Below, one piece after another: positions 53,975 to 62,630 of a DNA stretch of 64,000 nucleotides. This DNA is from Mycobacterium sp. AT1 (GTDB lineage Bacteria; Actinomycetota; Actinomycetes; Mycobacteriales; Mycobacteriaceae): the NCBI RefSeq assembly GCF_002043095.1, contig NZ_MVOC01000017.1, forward strand, positions 22,287 through 86,286, given 5' to 3'. Under the pieces are notes generated by a model. It saw only the letters and a list, made by a program, of their open reading frames with translations. It made no database searches and was not told the origin of the DNA. The position numbers and the translations under genes were made by a program. The first letter of the stretch is position 1. Every line of letters begins with the position of its first letter.

Positions 53975-55047
53975 CTGACTTGATTGGTTCGGACCTGGGA
54001 CTGACGGCGCTCACCAAGATCAGCGGTGTGCCGACGACCGACGAGCCGCAGAAGGCCAAGGACTTCGCCAGCGACCAGGAAGTGCGCTGGTGCCCCGGCT
54101 GCGGTGACTACGTCATCCTGAACACCATTCGCAGCTTCCTGCCCGAGCTCGGGCTCAAGCGCGAGAACATGGTGTTCGTCAGCGGCATCGGCTGCTCAAG
54201 CCGGTTCCCGTACTACCTCGAGACCTACGGCCTGCACTCCATCCACGGCCGCGCCCCGACCTTCGCCACCGGCCTGGCGTTGGCCCGCGACGACCTGTCG
54301 GTGTGGGTCGTCACCGGTGACGGTGATGCGCTGTCCATCGGCGGCAACCACCTGATCCACGCGCTGCGCCGCAACGTCAACATCACGATCCTGCTGTTCA
54401 ACAACCGGATCTACGGCCTGACCAAGGGGCAGTACTCGCCGACCTCGGAGGTCGGCAAGGTCACCAAGACCTCGCCCATGGGTTCCATCGACCACCCCTT
54501 CAACCCGGTGTCACTGGCACTGGGAGCGGAGGCGACGTTCGTCGGTCGTGCGCTTGACTCGGACAAGAAGGGCCTGACCGAGGTGCTGCGGGCAGCCGCC
54601 AGCCACCGCGGCGCCGCACTCGTCGAGATCATGCAGGACTGCCCGATCTTCAACGACGGCTCCTTCGACGCGCTCCGCAAGGAGGGCTCCGAGGACCGGC
54701 TGGTCAACGTGAAGCACGGGGAACCGATCACCTTCGGCACCGATGGCGCGTACTGCGTCGTGAAGTCCGGCTTCGGCCTGGAGGTCGCCAAGACCGCCGA
54801 CGTGTCGGCCGACGAGATCGTGGTGCACGACGCCACGATCGACGATCCCGCGTACGCGTTCGCACTGTCGCGCCTCTCCGAGCAGAACCTCGAACACACG
54901 GTCATGGGCATCTTCCGTCAGGTGAGCCGCCCGACGTATGACGAGATGGCACGCAATCAGGTGACCTCTGCGATGGAATCCAGGCCCCACGACACCTCCG
55001 CTCTGCAATCCTTGCTTCGTGGCAAGGACACCTGGAACGTCGAATAG
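53971..55047 (+). CDS. korB: 2-oxoglutarate:ferredoxin oxidoreductase, beta subunit
   Basis: 358 residues. The cysteine motif [10 protein letters not shown] and the thiamine diphosphate motif [20 protein letters not shown], ending with [17 protein letters not shown], identify KorB (Rv2454c). The subunit carries ThDP and an FeS cluster. It overlaps korA by 4 bases and the mobA start by 29 bases, an overlap also expected from the conserved gene order. Confidence 0.96.
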   Translation: MTDLIGSDLGLTALTKISGVPTTDEPQKAKDFASDQEVRWCPGCGDYVILNTIRSFLPELGLKRENMVFVSGIGCSSRFPYYLETYGLHSIHGRAPTFATGLALARDDLSVWVVTGDGDALSIGGNHLIHALRRNVNITILLFNNRIYGLTKGQYSPTSEVGKVTKTSPMGSIDHPFNPVSLALGAEATFVGRALDSDKKGLTEVLRAAASHRGAALVEIMQDCPIFNDGSFDALRKEGSEDRLVNVKHGEPITFGTDGAYCVVKSGFGLEVAKTADVSADEIVVHDATIDDPAYAFALSRLSEQNLEHTVMGIFRQVSRPTYDEMARNQVTSAMESRPHDTSALQSLLRGKDTWNVE

Positions 55048-55606
55048 CAGCACTCCGCTCGCCGGCATCGTCTTGGCGGGCGGAGCCTCGAGGCGAATGG
55101 GACGCGACAAGGCGACGCTGGAAGTCGCCGGTCGCACCTTCGTCGAACAGGCCGTGCTGACGCTCTCTGCTCGGTGCTCGCCGGTGTTCGTGGTCGCGGC
55201 ACCGGGTCAGCCGTTGCCTGCGCTCGACGCCGAGGTGCTGCGCGACGACGTCCGTGGCGTCGGACCCCTCCTGGCCACGGCCAGGGGTCTTCGCGCCGCG
55301 GCCGACGCCGGACTGGAACGCGCCTTCGTGTGCGCCGTCGACATGCCGTATCTCACCGTGGACCTGATCGAGGAGCTGGTGGGCCCGTCCCTGCGGCTGG
55401 GTGCCGACGTGGTGCTCCCGTGGGACGGCCGCGACCACTACTTGGCCGGTGTCTACCGGACGGACCTCGCGGCGCGGGCCGACGCGTTGGTGGCCGCCGG
55501 TGAGCGCAGCATGCGTGCCCTGGTCGACATCGTCGACACCCAGCGCGTCGTGATGGGAGAGCAGCGCTCGTTGGCCAACGTGAACGCCCCCGCCGATCTG
55601 GGGTGA
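55019..55606 (+). CDS. mobA: Molybdenum cofactor guanylyltransferase MobA
   Basis: 195 residues. [20 protein letters not shown] is the nucleotidyltransferase signature, and [19 protein letters not shown] holds the metal-binding Asp. MobA attaches GMP to molybdopterin to make the bis-MGD cofactor that enzymes such as the FdhF-like protein at 18–20 kb need. The only in-frame start before the signature is GTG 55019, which lies inside korB, so translation is coupled. Ortholog of Rv2453c by sequence and order. Confidence 0.94.
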   Translation: MARTPGTSNSSTPLAGIVLAGGASRRMGRDKATLEVAGRTFVEQAVLTLSARCSPVFVVAAPGQPLPALDAEVLRDDVRGVGPLLATARGLRAAADAGLERAFVCAVDMPYLTVDLIEELVGPSLRLGADVVLPWDGRDHYLAGVYRTDLAARADALVAAGERSMRALVDIVDTQRVVMGEQRSLANVNAPADLG

Positions 55607-56420
55607 CGACCCAGCAAATGGTCAATTGTGACGGCAACGGCGGTCCATTTCTCGGCTAGCGTTTTTATTCGCCAATCAGGTGACGTAATCGAGCGCTATT
55701 CGTGCGTTAATTCGTGATCTGCACGTGACGAGCCTCGGACGTTCCTATTCCGGTTCGTCATGGTAGATCGTTGTCGTACAACATGTTTGGTGGCCTAGGC
55801 TGGCATGTGGCGAGCGAAAGTCGGAGTGGCGCATTGGCTTCGCGGATTTCCGTGGTCATGGGTGCGGACTTTCCCGGTCTTCTTTCGGAGGGGCGGGCGC
55901 TGCGGCGGCTACGAAGGGGTCGACGCCCAGGCGGACACCGTGTGCATGTAGTCCATCAAATACGTTGTCGAGCAGTAGGTATCACGGACGGCCAAGCTCG
56001 AGGTCGACGTCCACCGCCGCGGTGCCGTCTGCCCGGTACGTATGTAATCCATTGTCGGACAGATGGTTTGGACCAGTGTCGCCGTACATGGATCCTTGGA
56101 TCTCAGCGAACGAAATGAGTACCGAATCCCGCCGCGTCACCAATCATGCTGCTAGAGAGCCACTCTGAGTGATGGATGTGGCGTGTGTGGTTGCGATCGC
56201 GTGTGCCACGTCACATTCACGGCGTGATTTGAGTCACGATTGAGGTGCTGGGCGACAGTTTGTGCTGGTCCGCAGATCGCCATGATGACCTGCAACGATG
56301 CCGACATCAGTCGCCGTTATCGGATCGTTATCGAACGGCGACACCCGCCGCGGCAGGTTTCGTTTTCACACGCAACGTTTGTACCTTTCATGTGTCTCCT
56401 GAAACGGAGCAAATGAAACA
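55607..56420. other. Long gene-free region upstream of rpfE
   Basis: About 0.8 kb with lower GC than the flanks and no open frame that looks like a protein. It contains GTTGTCGTACAAC, a small inverted repeat, near 55770, and the CRP-type site listed separately. M. tuberculosis has two small hypothetical genes at this place (Rv2452c, Rv2451). I could not recognise either in the translation. Confidence 0.5.
56223..56238. promoter_or_regulatory. CRP-type binding site upstream of rpfE
   Basis: CGTGATTTGAGTCACG is a palindrome of the form GTGA-N6-TCAC, matching the core of the mycobacterial CRP (Rv3676-type) consensus. It lies about 400 bases before the rpfE start, upstream of the structured leader. 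The M. tuberculosis rpfA gene is known to be under CRP control, so cAMP-linked regulation of this rpf gene is plausible. Confidence 0.5.
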
Positions 56421-56429
56421 CAAACCACG

Positions 56430-56610
56430 AACCAGCGTGTGAGTGGGGCGGCCACAGGGCCCGGAGCGCTTCCGGTGTCGTGACCGCCGCCGGGTGAACT
56501 CCCGGCGTGGCCCTTCGAGCCGCCCGCTGTCGTGCCCGACCGAGACGGCCCGACCCAGAACCTCTCGCCTGTCTGACAGGCCGCACGCCCGCGCCTCCCG
56601 CGGGCGTCCC
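56430..56610 (+). promoter_or_regulatory. Structured 5' leader of rpfE, possible c-di-AMP (ydaO/yuaA) riboswitch
   Basis: The leader contains the perfect hairpin CGCCGGG-TGAACT-CCCGGCG (56488–56507), including the string GGGTGAA. A segment CCCGACCCAGAACCTC lies near 56550–56563, then a CCTGTC-T-GACAGG hairpin (about 56569–56581) and a terminator-like hairpin before the gene. Order and short matches resemble c-di-AMP riboswitches found before resuscitation-promoting-factor genes in actinobacteria. The 5' conserved box is not clear, so this is a candidate only. Confidence 0.4.
56585..56607 (+). terminator. Terminator-like hairpin just before rpfE
   Basis: ACGCCCGCG (56585–56593) and CGCGGGCGT (56599–56607) form a perfect 9-bp stem with a CCTCC loop, followed by CCCTT. 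It lies about 30 bases before the rpfE start, so it could be the expression platform of the leader element rather than the end of another gene. Confidence 0.5.
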
Positions 56611-56639
56611 TTGGTGCGCGCGTGGCGAAAGGACAGAAG

Positions 56640-56975
56640 TTGAAGTTCATCCGCAAGACGTTTGGTATGGCCACCATCGCCGGGGCGCTCACCGTGGTTC
56701 CGATGGCGTCAATGCTGATGGGAGCCGGTACCGCGAATGCGGACGGCGGAGTGAACTGGGATGCCGTCGCGGCCTGCGAGTCGGGTGGCAACTGGTCGAC
56801 CGCCACGGGCAACGGTTACTACGGAGGCCTGCAGTTCACGATGAGCACCTGGCGCTCCAACGGTGGCAGCGGTTCGCCGCACCAGGCCAGCAAGGACGAG
56901 CAGATCCGGGTGGCCAACAACGTGCTCAAGAGCCAGGGCATTGGCGCCTGGCCGGTCTGCGGACGTCGCGGGTAA
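56640..56975 (+). CDS. rpfE: Resuscitation-promoting factor RpfE-like
   Basis: 111 residues with a signal peptide (MATIAGALTVVPMASMLMGA, cleavage after TANAD) directly followed by the Rpf lysozyme-like domain: VNWDAVAACESGGNWSTATG (catalytic Glu), GYYGGLQFTMSTW and SQGIGAWPVCGRRG. The last segment matches the C-terminus of Rv2450c (RpfE). The Pro/Ala-rich linker of M. tuberculosis RpfE is absent. TTG at 56640 is preferred because AAAGGA lies 6 bases upstream; GTG at 56622 would include that site. Rpf proteins cleave peptidoglycan and promote exit from dormancy. Confidence 0.9.
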   Translation: MKFIRKTFGMATIAGALTVVPMASMLMGAGTANADGGVNWDAVAACESGGNWSTATGNGYYGGLQFTMSTWRSNGGSGSPHQASKDEQIRVANNVLKSQGIGAWPVCGRRG

Positions 56976-56996
56976 CCCGACGAACGAGCCTGCGAG

Positions 56997-57027
56997 AGCG
57001 GCGCTGGGCGACACGCCCGGCGCTGCT
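56997..57027 (+). terminator. Terminator after rpfE
   Basis: Arms 56997–57010 (AGCGGCGCTGGGCG) and 57014–57027 pair over 14 bases with two G·U wobbles around an ACA loop, followed by TTCTCGTTT. It separates the rpfE transcript from the second rpf gene. Confidence 0.75.
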
Positions 57028-57201
57028 TTCTCGTTTGACCCTCCTACCTCAGCTTTCTCTGGCTTCCATCACGTCTCGGTAAAGAACTTTCGTCGCTTCT
57101 GTAACGCATGTGATCGACCCCACGAATTACCCGTTGACCGCGTCAATTAGCCACGGGCTACCGCGGTCCTCGTGTCAACCGGTCGGGGAAGGACCGCACT
57201 C

Positions 57202-57711
57202 GTGAAGATCCAGGGAAACCGCACCTCAGTGGTCAGGGGCCTGAAGCTCGTCCTGCTGACGGGCGCATTCGCGATCGTCATCATGGCGATATCGACAGGA
57301 ATGTCCGCAGGTAACGCACATGCGGATTCGATGAACTGGGACGCCGTCGCACAGTGCGAGTCGGGCGGAAACTGGGCCGCCAGCACGGGCAACGGTCACT
57401 ACGGCGGGCTGCAGTTCAAGCCGGCCACCTGGAGTTCCAACGGCGGCGTCGGATCCCCCGCCACGGCGTCGCGCGCCGAACAGATCCGCGTCGCCGAGAA
57501 CGTCCTGGCCAGCCAGGGCCCGGGCGCCTGGCCCACGTGCGGCGTCAAGGGCGGCACCCCCGCCGTGTGGAACGTGTCGTCGATCAGCCCCGCGCAGCCG
57601 GCCACCGGCTGCCAGGCGATGCCCACCAAGGGACTGCTCGGCTTCATCAACCCCCGCCAGATGTGCTCGGCCCTGCTCAACCCGATGGGCGCTCTGACCG
57701 GTCGGAGCTGA
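57202..57711 (+). CDS. Second resuscitation-promoting factor (RpfC-like)
   Basis: 169 residues. A signal/anchor segment ([20 protein letters not shown]) precedes the Rpf domain [20 protein letters not shown] with catalytic Glu, then [20 protein letters not shown] and [15 protein letters not shown]. The QFKPATW and WPTCG variants are closer to RpfC than to RpfE. A C-terminal extension of about 55 residues with two Cys follows. GGAAGGA is 8 bases upstream of the GTG at 57202. The final 35 bases overlap the end of the convergent FAD monooxygenase gene. Confidence 0.87.
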   Translation: MKIQGNRTSVVRGLKLVLLTGAFAIVIMAISTGMSAGNAHADSMNWDAVAQCESGGNWAASTGNGHYGGLQFKPATWSSNGGVGSPATASRAEQIRVAENVLASQGPGAWPTCGVKGGTPAVWNVSSISPAQPATGCQAMPTKGLLGFINPRQMCSALLNPMGALTGRS

Positions 57712-58849
57712 GGACGAAGGCCGCGCGGCCGGCCACCGAGGCCAGATGCCGCCGAAGGACGGCCTCGGGTACCACCGCCGACGCGCGCATCGCCGCGGCG
57801 CCGAGGAGCGCGGGACGGGCATTGACGATCCGGCCGAACAATCTGGACTCGCGGGCCAACGCCATGGTCCGCGGGCGCCGCAGCTCGGTGAACCGGACGA
57901 ACGCCCCCGGCAGGTCGTCGACCGCGTCCACGCAGTGCGCCAGCGTGGCGGCGTCCTCCAAGCCCTGACACCCGCCCTGACCGAGGTGGGGCCGCATCGG
58001 ATGTGCGGCGTCGCCGACCAGGACGACGGGACCACGTGACCACTGGCGTGCCGGCTCGCGGTCGTAGAGGTCGCCACGGAGGACGTCGGCCGGGTCGGTG
58101 GCCGCCAGGAGCGCGGGAACGGGGTCTACCCAACTGCCGTACCTGGACCGCAGGTGGGCGAGTTCGCCGGCAGGGGAGACGCCGCCCTCGGGTTGACGCT
58201 CGGTGCCGAACCAATAGGTGTGGGTCGCGCCGAGCGGCACGTGCCCGAATTCGGTTCCAATGCCGACTGTCTCGCCGGCCAAGCTCGGGTCCAGTGCGTA
58301 CTCGGCGATGCCGCGCCACGCGGTGTAGCCCGCGTATCGGCGGCGGAGGGTTCCGTTCAGATGGCGGGCCACCATGGATCCGACCCCGTCGGCACCGACC
58401 ACCGCCGCGACCTCGCGGGTGCCGCCGTCCGACGTCGTCACCCTGACGCCCGTGGCGGTGAGGGCGAGTTCGCTTGCCGCCAGGCCTGATTCAACGGTGC
58501 CCTCAGTGAGCGCATCCGCCAGGATTCGGGTCAACACCGACCGCCGCACCACCACCAACGGCTCACCGAGTGCGGCCACGATCCGTTCCGGGGATGGCCG
58601 TCGCAGCCAGGTGCCGTCCGACCATCGCATCGCACCGGCGGACACCCGCCCACCCGACTCGCGGACGGCGTCGCCGAGACCGATGCGGTCGAGGGCGGCC
58701 AAGGCGTTGGGCCAGATGCTGATCGCCGTTCCGGACGAGGCGTCGACGCGCTCCTCGAGGACGGTGACGTGGTGGCCTCGGCGCTGCAATGCGACGGCGG
58801 TCGCCAGTCCGGAGATGCCCGCGCCGATGACGAGGAAGCGTCGGCTCAC
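57677..58849 (-). CDS. FAD-dependent monooxygenase (PHBH family)
   Basis: 390 residues. [20 protein letters not shown] is the FAD ADP-binding motif, [13 protein letters not shown] the DG motif, and [20 protein letters not shown] the GD motif that closes the flavin site. These mark a class A aromatic-type hydroxylase using NAD(P)H. The substrate is unknown. The GTG at 58849 begins [11 protein letters not shown]. Its end overlaps the second rpf gene. A thioesterase gene starts the same strand 10 bases upstream. Confidence 0.88.
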   Translation of the reverse strand: MSRRFLVIGAGISGLATAVALQRRGHHVTVLEERVDASSGTAISIWPNALAALDRIGLGDAVRESGGRVSAGAMRWSDGTWLRRPSPERIVAALGEPLVVVRRSVLTRILADALTEGTVESGLAASELALTATGVRVTTSDGGTREVAAVVGADGVGSMVARHLNGTLRRRYAGYTAWRGIAEYALDPSLAGETVGIGTEFGHVPLGATHTYWFGTERQPEGGVSPAGELAHLRSRYGSWVDPVPALLAATDPADVLRGDLYDREPARQWSRGPVVLVGDAAHPMRPHLGQGGCQGLEDAATLAHCVDAVDDLPGAFVRFTELRRPRTMALARESRLFGRIVNARPALLGAAAMRASAVVPEAVLRRHLASVAGRAAFVLSSDRSERPSG

Positions 58850-58858
58850 GGTTCGACG

Positions 58859-59380
58859 CTAGCCCGGCGTCGGGAGGTCGAACACCAGCAGGGTGCTCGT
58901 CGCCGTCGCGACGATCGCGCCGGATGCGTCGGTGACGACGCCCTCGGTGAAACCGATGCGCGACCCGGCCTTGACGACGGTGCCGGTCGCGGTCAGCGGT
59001 CCGCTGGAGGCTCGAACGCCCTTCAGATAGTTCACCTTGATCTCGATCGACGTGTAGCCCTTGCCCTGCGGCAGCGTGCTGTGCAACGCGCAGCCGGCCA
59101 CCGAGTCCAGCAGGGTGCAGACCAATCCGCCGTGCACCGCGCCGATCGGGTTGTAGGCCGAGTCGTCGGGTTCGCAGGTGAAGACCACGCGGCCGGGTTC
59201 GACGGACTCCATCGCGAACGTCATCAGGCCCGAGATCGGTGGCGGCGGCAGCGTCCCGTCGACGATCGCGCGCAGGTAGTCGACGCCCGCCATGGACAGG
59301 CCCTTGGCCGTCGTGGGTGCGGGGTCGTGCCAGGTGACGACCTTCGAGCGCTTCTCGCCCCATCCATGGTCGTCGGTCAC
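58859..59380 (-). CDS. PaaI-family hotdog thioesterase
   Basis: 173 residues. The hotdog fold signature NPIGAVHGGLVCTLLDSVAG carries the catalytic Asp/Asn region typical of PaaI-type acyl-CoA thioesterases, followed by YTSIEIKVNYLKGVRASSG. The first 50 residues are an extra N-terminal arm. The GTG at 59380 overlaps the stop of the HxlR regulator gene by 4 bases, so the HxlR, thioesterase and monooxygenase genes form one minus-strand operon. Confidence 0.87.
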   Translation of the reverse strand: MTDDHGWGEKRSKVVTWHDPAPTTAKGLSMAGVDYLRAIVDGTLPPPPISGLMTFAMESVEPGRVVFTCEPDDSAYNPIGAVHGGLVCTLLDSVAGCALHSTLPQGKGYTSIEIKVNYLKGVRASSGPLTATGTVVKAGSRIGFTEGVVTDASGAIVATATSTLLVFDLPTPG

Positions 59381-59766
59381 GTGGTCTCCTCGGATCTGAC
59401 GAAGCGGCGGTAGCGGCTGCGGCGCAGCGGGTCGTCAAGGGCGACGGCGTGCTCGGCACCCCAGGTCAGCAGCGCGTCCAGTACGGGCAGCAGGCCGCGG
59501 CCCGACTCCGTCAGCCCGTACTCGTCGCGCCGGGGATGTTCCTGGTAGGCGGTCCGGTCGACGATGCCCGCCGCCTCCAACGTCTTGAGCCGGGCGGCGA
59601 TCCGGTCGCGAGGCGCGCCGGTGCCCGCCACGATGTCACCGAAACGGCAAGCACCGAGGGCGATTTCGCGGACGACCAGCAACGCCCACTTCTCGCCGAC
59701 GACGGTCATCGCGGCGGCGATCGGGCAGGGGCGGCCCGCGAGATCGGCGAGCGGCGTGGTCGACAC
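59377..59766 (-). CDS. HxlR-family transcriptional regulator
   Basis: 129 residues. RPCPIAAAMTVVGEKWALLV, with the conserved Cys near the N-terminus that can sense thiol-reactive compounds, is followed by the winged helix GAPRDRIAARLKTLEAAGIV and QEHPRRDEYGLTESGRGLLP. It is divergent from the MFS gene by only about 25 bases and is cotranscribed with the thioesterase. It probably controls both, in response to a reactive or aromatic compound. GTG at 59766 is the start consistent with family length. Confidence 0.87.
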   Translation of the reverse strand: MSTTPLADLAGRPCPIAAAMTVVGEKWALLVVREIALGACRFGDIVAGTGAPRDRIAARLKTLEAAGIVDRTAYQEHPRRDEYGLTESGRGLLPVLDALLTWGAEHAVALDDPLRRSRYRRFVRSEETT

Positions 59767-59790
59767 GGTGTTAGCGTGCCAGGAGTGAGT

Positions 59791-61155
59791 TTGAAAATCA
59801 AACCTGTCAGGGCCGACGTCACGTCGCTCGTTCCGATCGCGGCGGGCACGGCACTGGTGCTCGTCACCTACGTCACGCCGATGGCCACGCTGACCGCGAC
59901 CGTGGCCGGGCTCGGCGCCGGGGTCGCCGCAGGACCGTGGTTGCTCAACTCCATGTCGGTCGGTTTGGCCGCGGGCCTGCTGGCCGCGGGCGTCGTCGGT
60001 GACAACGTGGGCCGCCGTCGCGTCTACCTGGCCGGGCTCGTCGCGATGGCGATTGGGGCCGTCGCCTGCGGCGTGGCCTGGGAGGCGGTGGGATTCGTCG
60101 CGGGTCGAGTGCTCGAGGGCGTGGGTGGCGCGGCGGTGCTGGCCTGCGGTCTGGCGATCCTGGCCCACGACTTCACCGAACCGCGCCGCCGCACCCACGC
60201 GACCGCGGTGTGGGGCACCAGCGTCGGTCTGGGAATAACGGTGGGCGCGGTGCTGTCCGCCGCCGTCGGGGCGGCGCACTGGCGCGGGCCGTATCTGGCC
60301 GTCGCAGCGGTCGCGCTGGTCCTGCTGTGGCCCAGCCTGACTCGCATCGGCGAGTCACGCGCAGCCGGTCGACGCCGGCTCGACGGCGGCGGACTGGGCT
60401 TGTTCGCCTCGGCCATGATTCTGCTGGTGTGCGCGCTGACCCTTGGGCGCAACGGCATTCACCTGACGTCGGTGGTGCTCGGTGCCGCCGGGCTGCTGGC
60501 GCTGATCGGCTTCGGGGTCGTGGAAGCCCGCGTCCGCGACCCCCTCGTCGAGCCGAAGCTCCTTCGCCACAACCGCTTCCGGGCCGCCACCATCGGCTCC
60601 TTCGTCCTGGGCGCCGGCGTCATCGCCACCGTGTCGTTCGTTCCGACGCTGGCCCAGACGGGGCTGCGAGCCGGCATCTGGCCGGCAAGTCTGCTCGTCG
60701 TGGTGTGGTCGGGAACCAGCGTGGTGACGGCCTTCCTGTCCCGCCTCGTGCGGCATCCGATGACCGGGCCGGTGCCGATCGCCGTAGCCCTCGTCGTCGT
60801 CGCGGCAGGCCAAGCGCTCGGTTTCGGCGTGACGTCGGAGTCCAGCCCGTGGCGGCTGGTCCCGTCGCTGTTCGTGGCGGGCGTCGCGACGGGTCTGCTC
60901 AACGCCCTGCTGGGGCGCGAGGCCGTCGCCAGCGTGCACGCCGACCGGGCCGCGATGGGAAGCGGGGCCAACAACACGGCCCGCTACTTCGGTGCGGCGG
61001 TCGGCATCACCTCCTTCGTCGTCGTCGCCACCCACGTCGGTGACGACCTGGCCGCCGGCTGGAACGTGGCGATCGCGGTGTCGGCGGCGATCTCGCTGCT
61101 CGGCGCCGGTGCAGTGGCCCTGGCTGGACGCGCACCGCGCCACCCGCGCCCCTGA
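59791..61155 (+). CDS. MFS transporter
   Basis: About 454 residues with 12 or more hydrophobic segments. The loop GDNVGRRRVYLAGLVAMAIG is the MFS motif between helices 2 and 3, and the following helices resemble drug/H+ antiporters of the 14-helix branch. The start is TTG 59791 (AGGAG 5 bases before) or GTG 59785. Being divergent from an HxlR regulator with a redox-type Cys, it is probably an exporter induced by the same signal. The substrate is unknown. Confidence 0.85.
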   Translation: MKIKPVRADVTSLVPIAAGTALVLVTYVTPMATLTATVAGLGAGVAAGPWLLNSMSVGLAAGLLAAGVVGDNVGRRRVYLAGLVAMAIGAVACGVAWEAVGFVAGRVLEGVGGAAVLACGLAILAHDFTEPRRRTHATAVWGTSVGLGITVGAVLSAAVGAAHWRGPYLAVAAVALVLLWPSLTRIGESRAAGRRRLDGGGLGLFASAMILLVCALTLGRNGIHLTSVVLGAAGLLALIGFGVVEARVRDPLVEPKLLRHNRFRAATIGSFVLGAGVIATVSFVPTLAQTGLRAGIWPASLLVVVWSGTSVVTAFLSRLVRHPMTGPVPIAVALVVVAAGQALGFGVTSESSPWRLVPSLFVAGVATGLLNALLGREAVASVHADRAAMGSGANNTARYFGAAVGITSFVVVATHVGDDLAAGWNVAIAVSAAISLLGAGAVALAGRAPRHPRP

Positions 61156-61188
61156 CCCGGATGTGTGGTTTCCTCGAAGGAGACCGCC

Positions 61189-61698
61189 ATGACGCCCGCC
61201 ATCGAGTTCACCAGCGTGCCCCCGTGGGCCGTCGCGCCTCGCCGCGCCCCGGCCGACGTGTCGGGCCGGTACTGGACGGTGATCGCCTTCGCAGGTGGTG
61301 AGTCGATCGCCACCGAGTGGGTCGCACAGCTCAAGGGCCGTCATCCAGAGTCGGCCCCCCGCGTGCACCTGGTGTCCGACGATCTCGCGGCAACACGCGT
61401 GCTCGACGCCGACCTGGCCACAGCACGCGTCGGGTGGCGGCTGATGATGGCCGGTCCGGCCGACGCCTGCCTTCGGCTGCGGGCGCGCGCGCTTGGCATC
61501 GGGATCGGCGACGACGAGATCATCGTCGCCAGCACAGACGTCGCCCACCGAGACGTCTACTGCGCGCACTGCCGCACCGTGACCCGTGGTGCGGTGCCGC
61601 TCGGGGGCGTCGTCGCCTGCGACGGGTGCGGCCGTCGGCTCGCCGTCCAGGCCCACGTGTCGCGGCGGATCGGCGCCCACCTCGGAGTGCTGACGTGA
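61189..61698 (+). CDS. DmmA-type subunit of dimethylamine monooxygenase-like enzyme
   Basis: 169 residues. The first 110 form a flavodoxin- or ligand-binding-like region (WTVIAFAGGESIATEWVAQL, GWRLMMAGPADACL). The end has YCAHCRTVTRG and VACDGCGRRLAV, a four-Cys knuckle. This is the small subunit type encoded with a ferredoxin reductase and a DUF3445 protein in dmm clusters. GAAGGAG lies 6 bases upstream of the ATG at 61189. Its TGA overlaps the next gene's GTG. Confidence 0.75.
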   Translation: MTPAIEFTSVPPWAVAPRRAPADVSGRYWTVIAFAGGESIATEWVAQLKGRHPESAPRVHLVSDDLAATRVLDADLATARVGWRLMMAGPADACLRLRARALGIGIGDDEIIVASTDVAHRDVYCAHCRTVTRGAVPLGGVVACDGCGRRLAVQAHVSRRIGAHLGVLT

Positions 61699-62630
61699 CG
61701 GAACTGGAGCTGGTCGTCGTCGCCGTCGACGACCGGATGCCGGACGTTCGCGCGGTGACGTTGGCGCGTTCCGACGGCGGCCCGCTGCCGCCGTACCCCG
61801 CGGGCAGCCACCTCGTCGTCGAATGCGGTCACGTGCTCAACGCGTACTCGCTCACCGGCGACGGCCTCGCCCCTACCAGCTATTCGATTTCAGTACTGCT
61901 GTGCCCCAACGGCTCTGGTGGGTCGACGTGGCTGCATCGCGAGCTGCGCGTCGGTGACACGGTCCTCGCCCGCGGACCCCGCAGTGCGTTCGCACCCGTG
62001 CTGCGCGCCAGGCGCCACCTCCTGGTGGCCGCGGGCATCGGGATCACCCCGATGGTGTCGCATCTACGCAGCGCGCGACGCTGGGGGCGCGATGTCGAAC
62101 TGCTCTACGTACACCGCCCGGGTCGCGGCGCCCACGTCGACGACGTCGAGACGCTTGCGGGCGACGCGGTGATCTTCACCGATCGCGACTCCTTTACCGC
62201 GGCATTGATCCGGGCACTGGCGAACCAGCCGTTGGGAACCCACCTCTACATCTGCGGTCCAACGTCCTTCATGGACGACGTCACCGCGCGGGCGGTCGGC
62301 TTGGGCTGGCCCGCGAGTCGGGTGCACGTCGAGCACTTCGGCACCGATGCGTTCGACCCCGGCGAGCCGTTCGACGTGCATTTGAGCGTCACCGGCGACA
62401 CCTTCACCGTCGAGTCGGGCGTCTCGCTGTTGACCGCCCTGCTGGCGCGGGGAGTCGACGTTCCGAACCTGTGCAGGCGGGGAGTATGTGGCGAATGCCG
62501 CGTCGCGGTCGAGGCAGGCGAGATACTGCACCGGGACCTTTATCTGAGCGAGCGGGAACGGGCGACCGGGGAGTCGATGATGTGCTGCGTGTCAAGGGCA
62601 GCCGGGGCGCGACTGGAGCTGTCATTGTGA
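61695..62630 (+). CDS. Ferredoxin-reductase-type subunit (PDR/VanB family, DmmB-like)
   Basis: 311 residues. The FAD/NAD-binding reductase part has VAAGIGITPMVSHLRSARRW and LYICGPTSFMDDVTARAV. A C-terminal plant-type [2Fe-2S] ferredoxin domain has NLCRRGVCGECRVAV plus MMCC. The FMN/FAD strand NAYSLTGDGLAPTSYSISVL is also visible. It passes electrons from NAD(P)H to the oxygenase partner. It overlaps its neighbours on both sides by 4 bases. Confidence 0.9.
   Translation: MTELELVVVAVDDRMPDVRAVTLARSDGGPLPPYPAGSHLVVECGHVLNAYSLTGDGLAPTSYSISVLLCPNGSGGSTWLHRELRVGDTVLARGPRSAFAPVLRARRHLLVAAGIGITPMVSHLRSARRWGRDVELLYVHRPGRGAHVDDVETLAGDAVIFTDRDSFTAALIRALANQPLGTHLYICGPTSFMDDVTARAVGLGWPASRVHVEHFGTDAFDPGEPFDVHLSVTGDTFTVESGVSLLTALLARGVDVPNLCRRGVCGECRVAVEAGEILHRDLYLSERERATGESMMCCVSRAAGARLELSL

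Noticed and set aside
53605..54059. Short minus-strand frames inside korA and korB
   Set aside because: Fully inside conserved genes, with no start signals.
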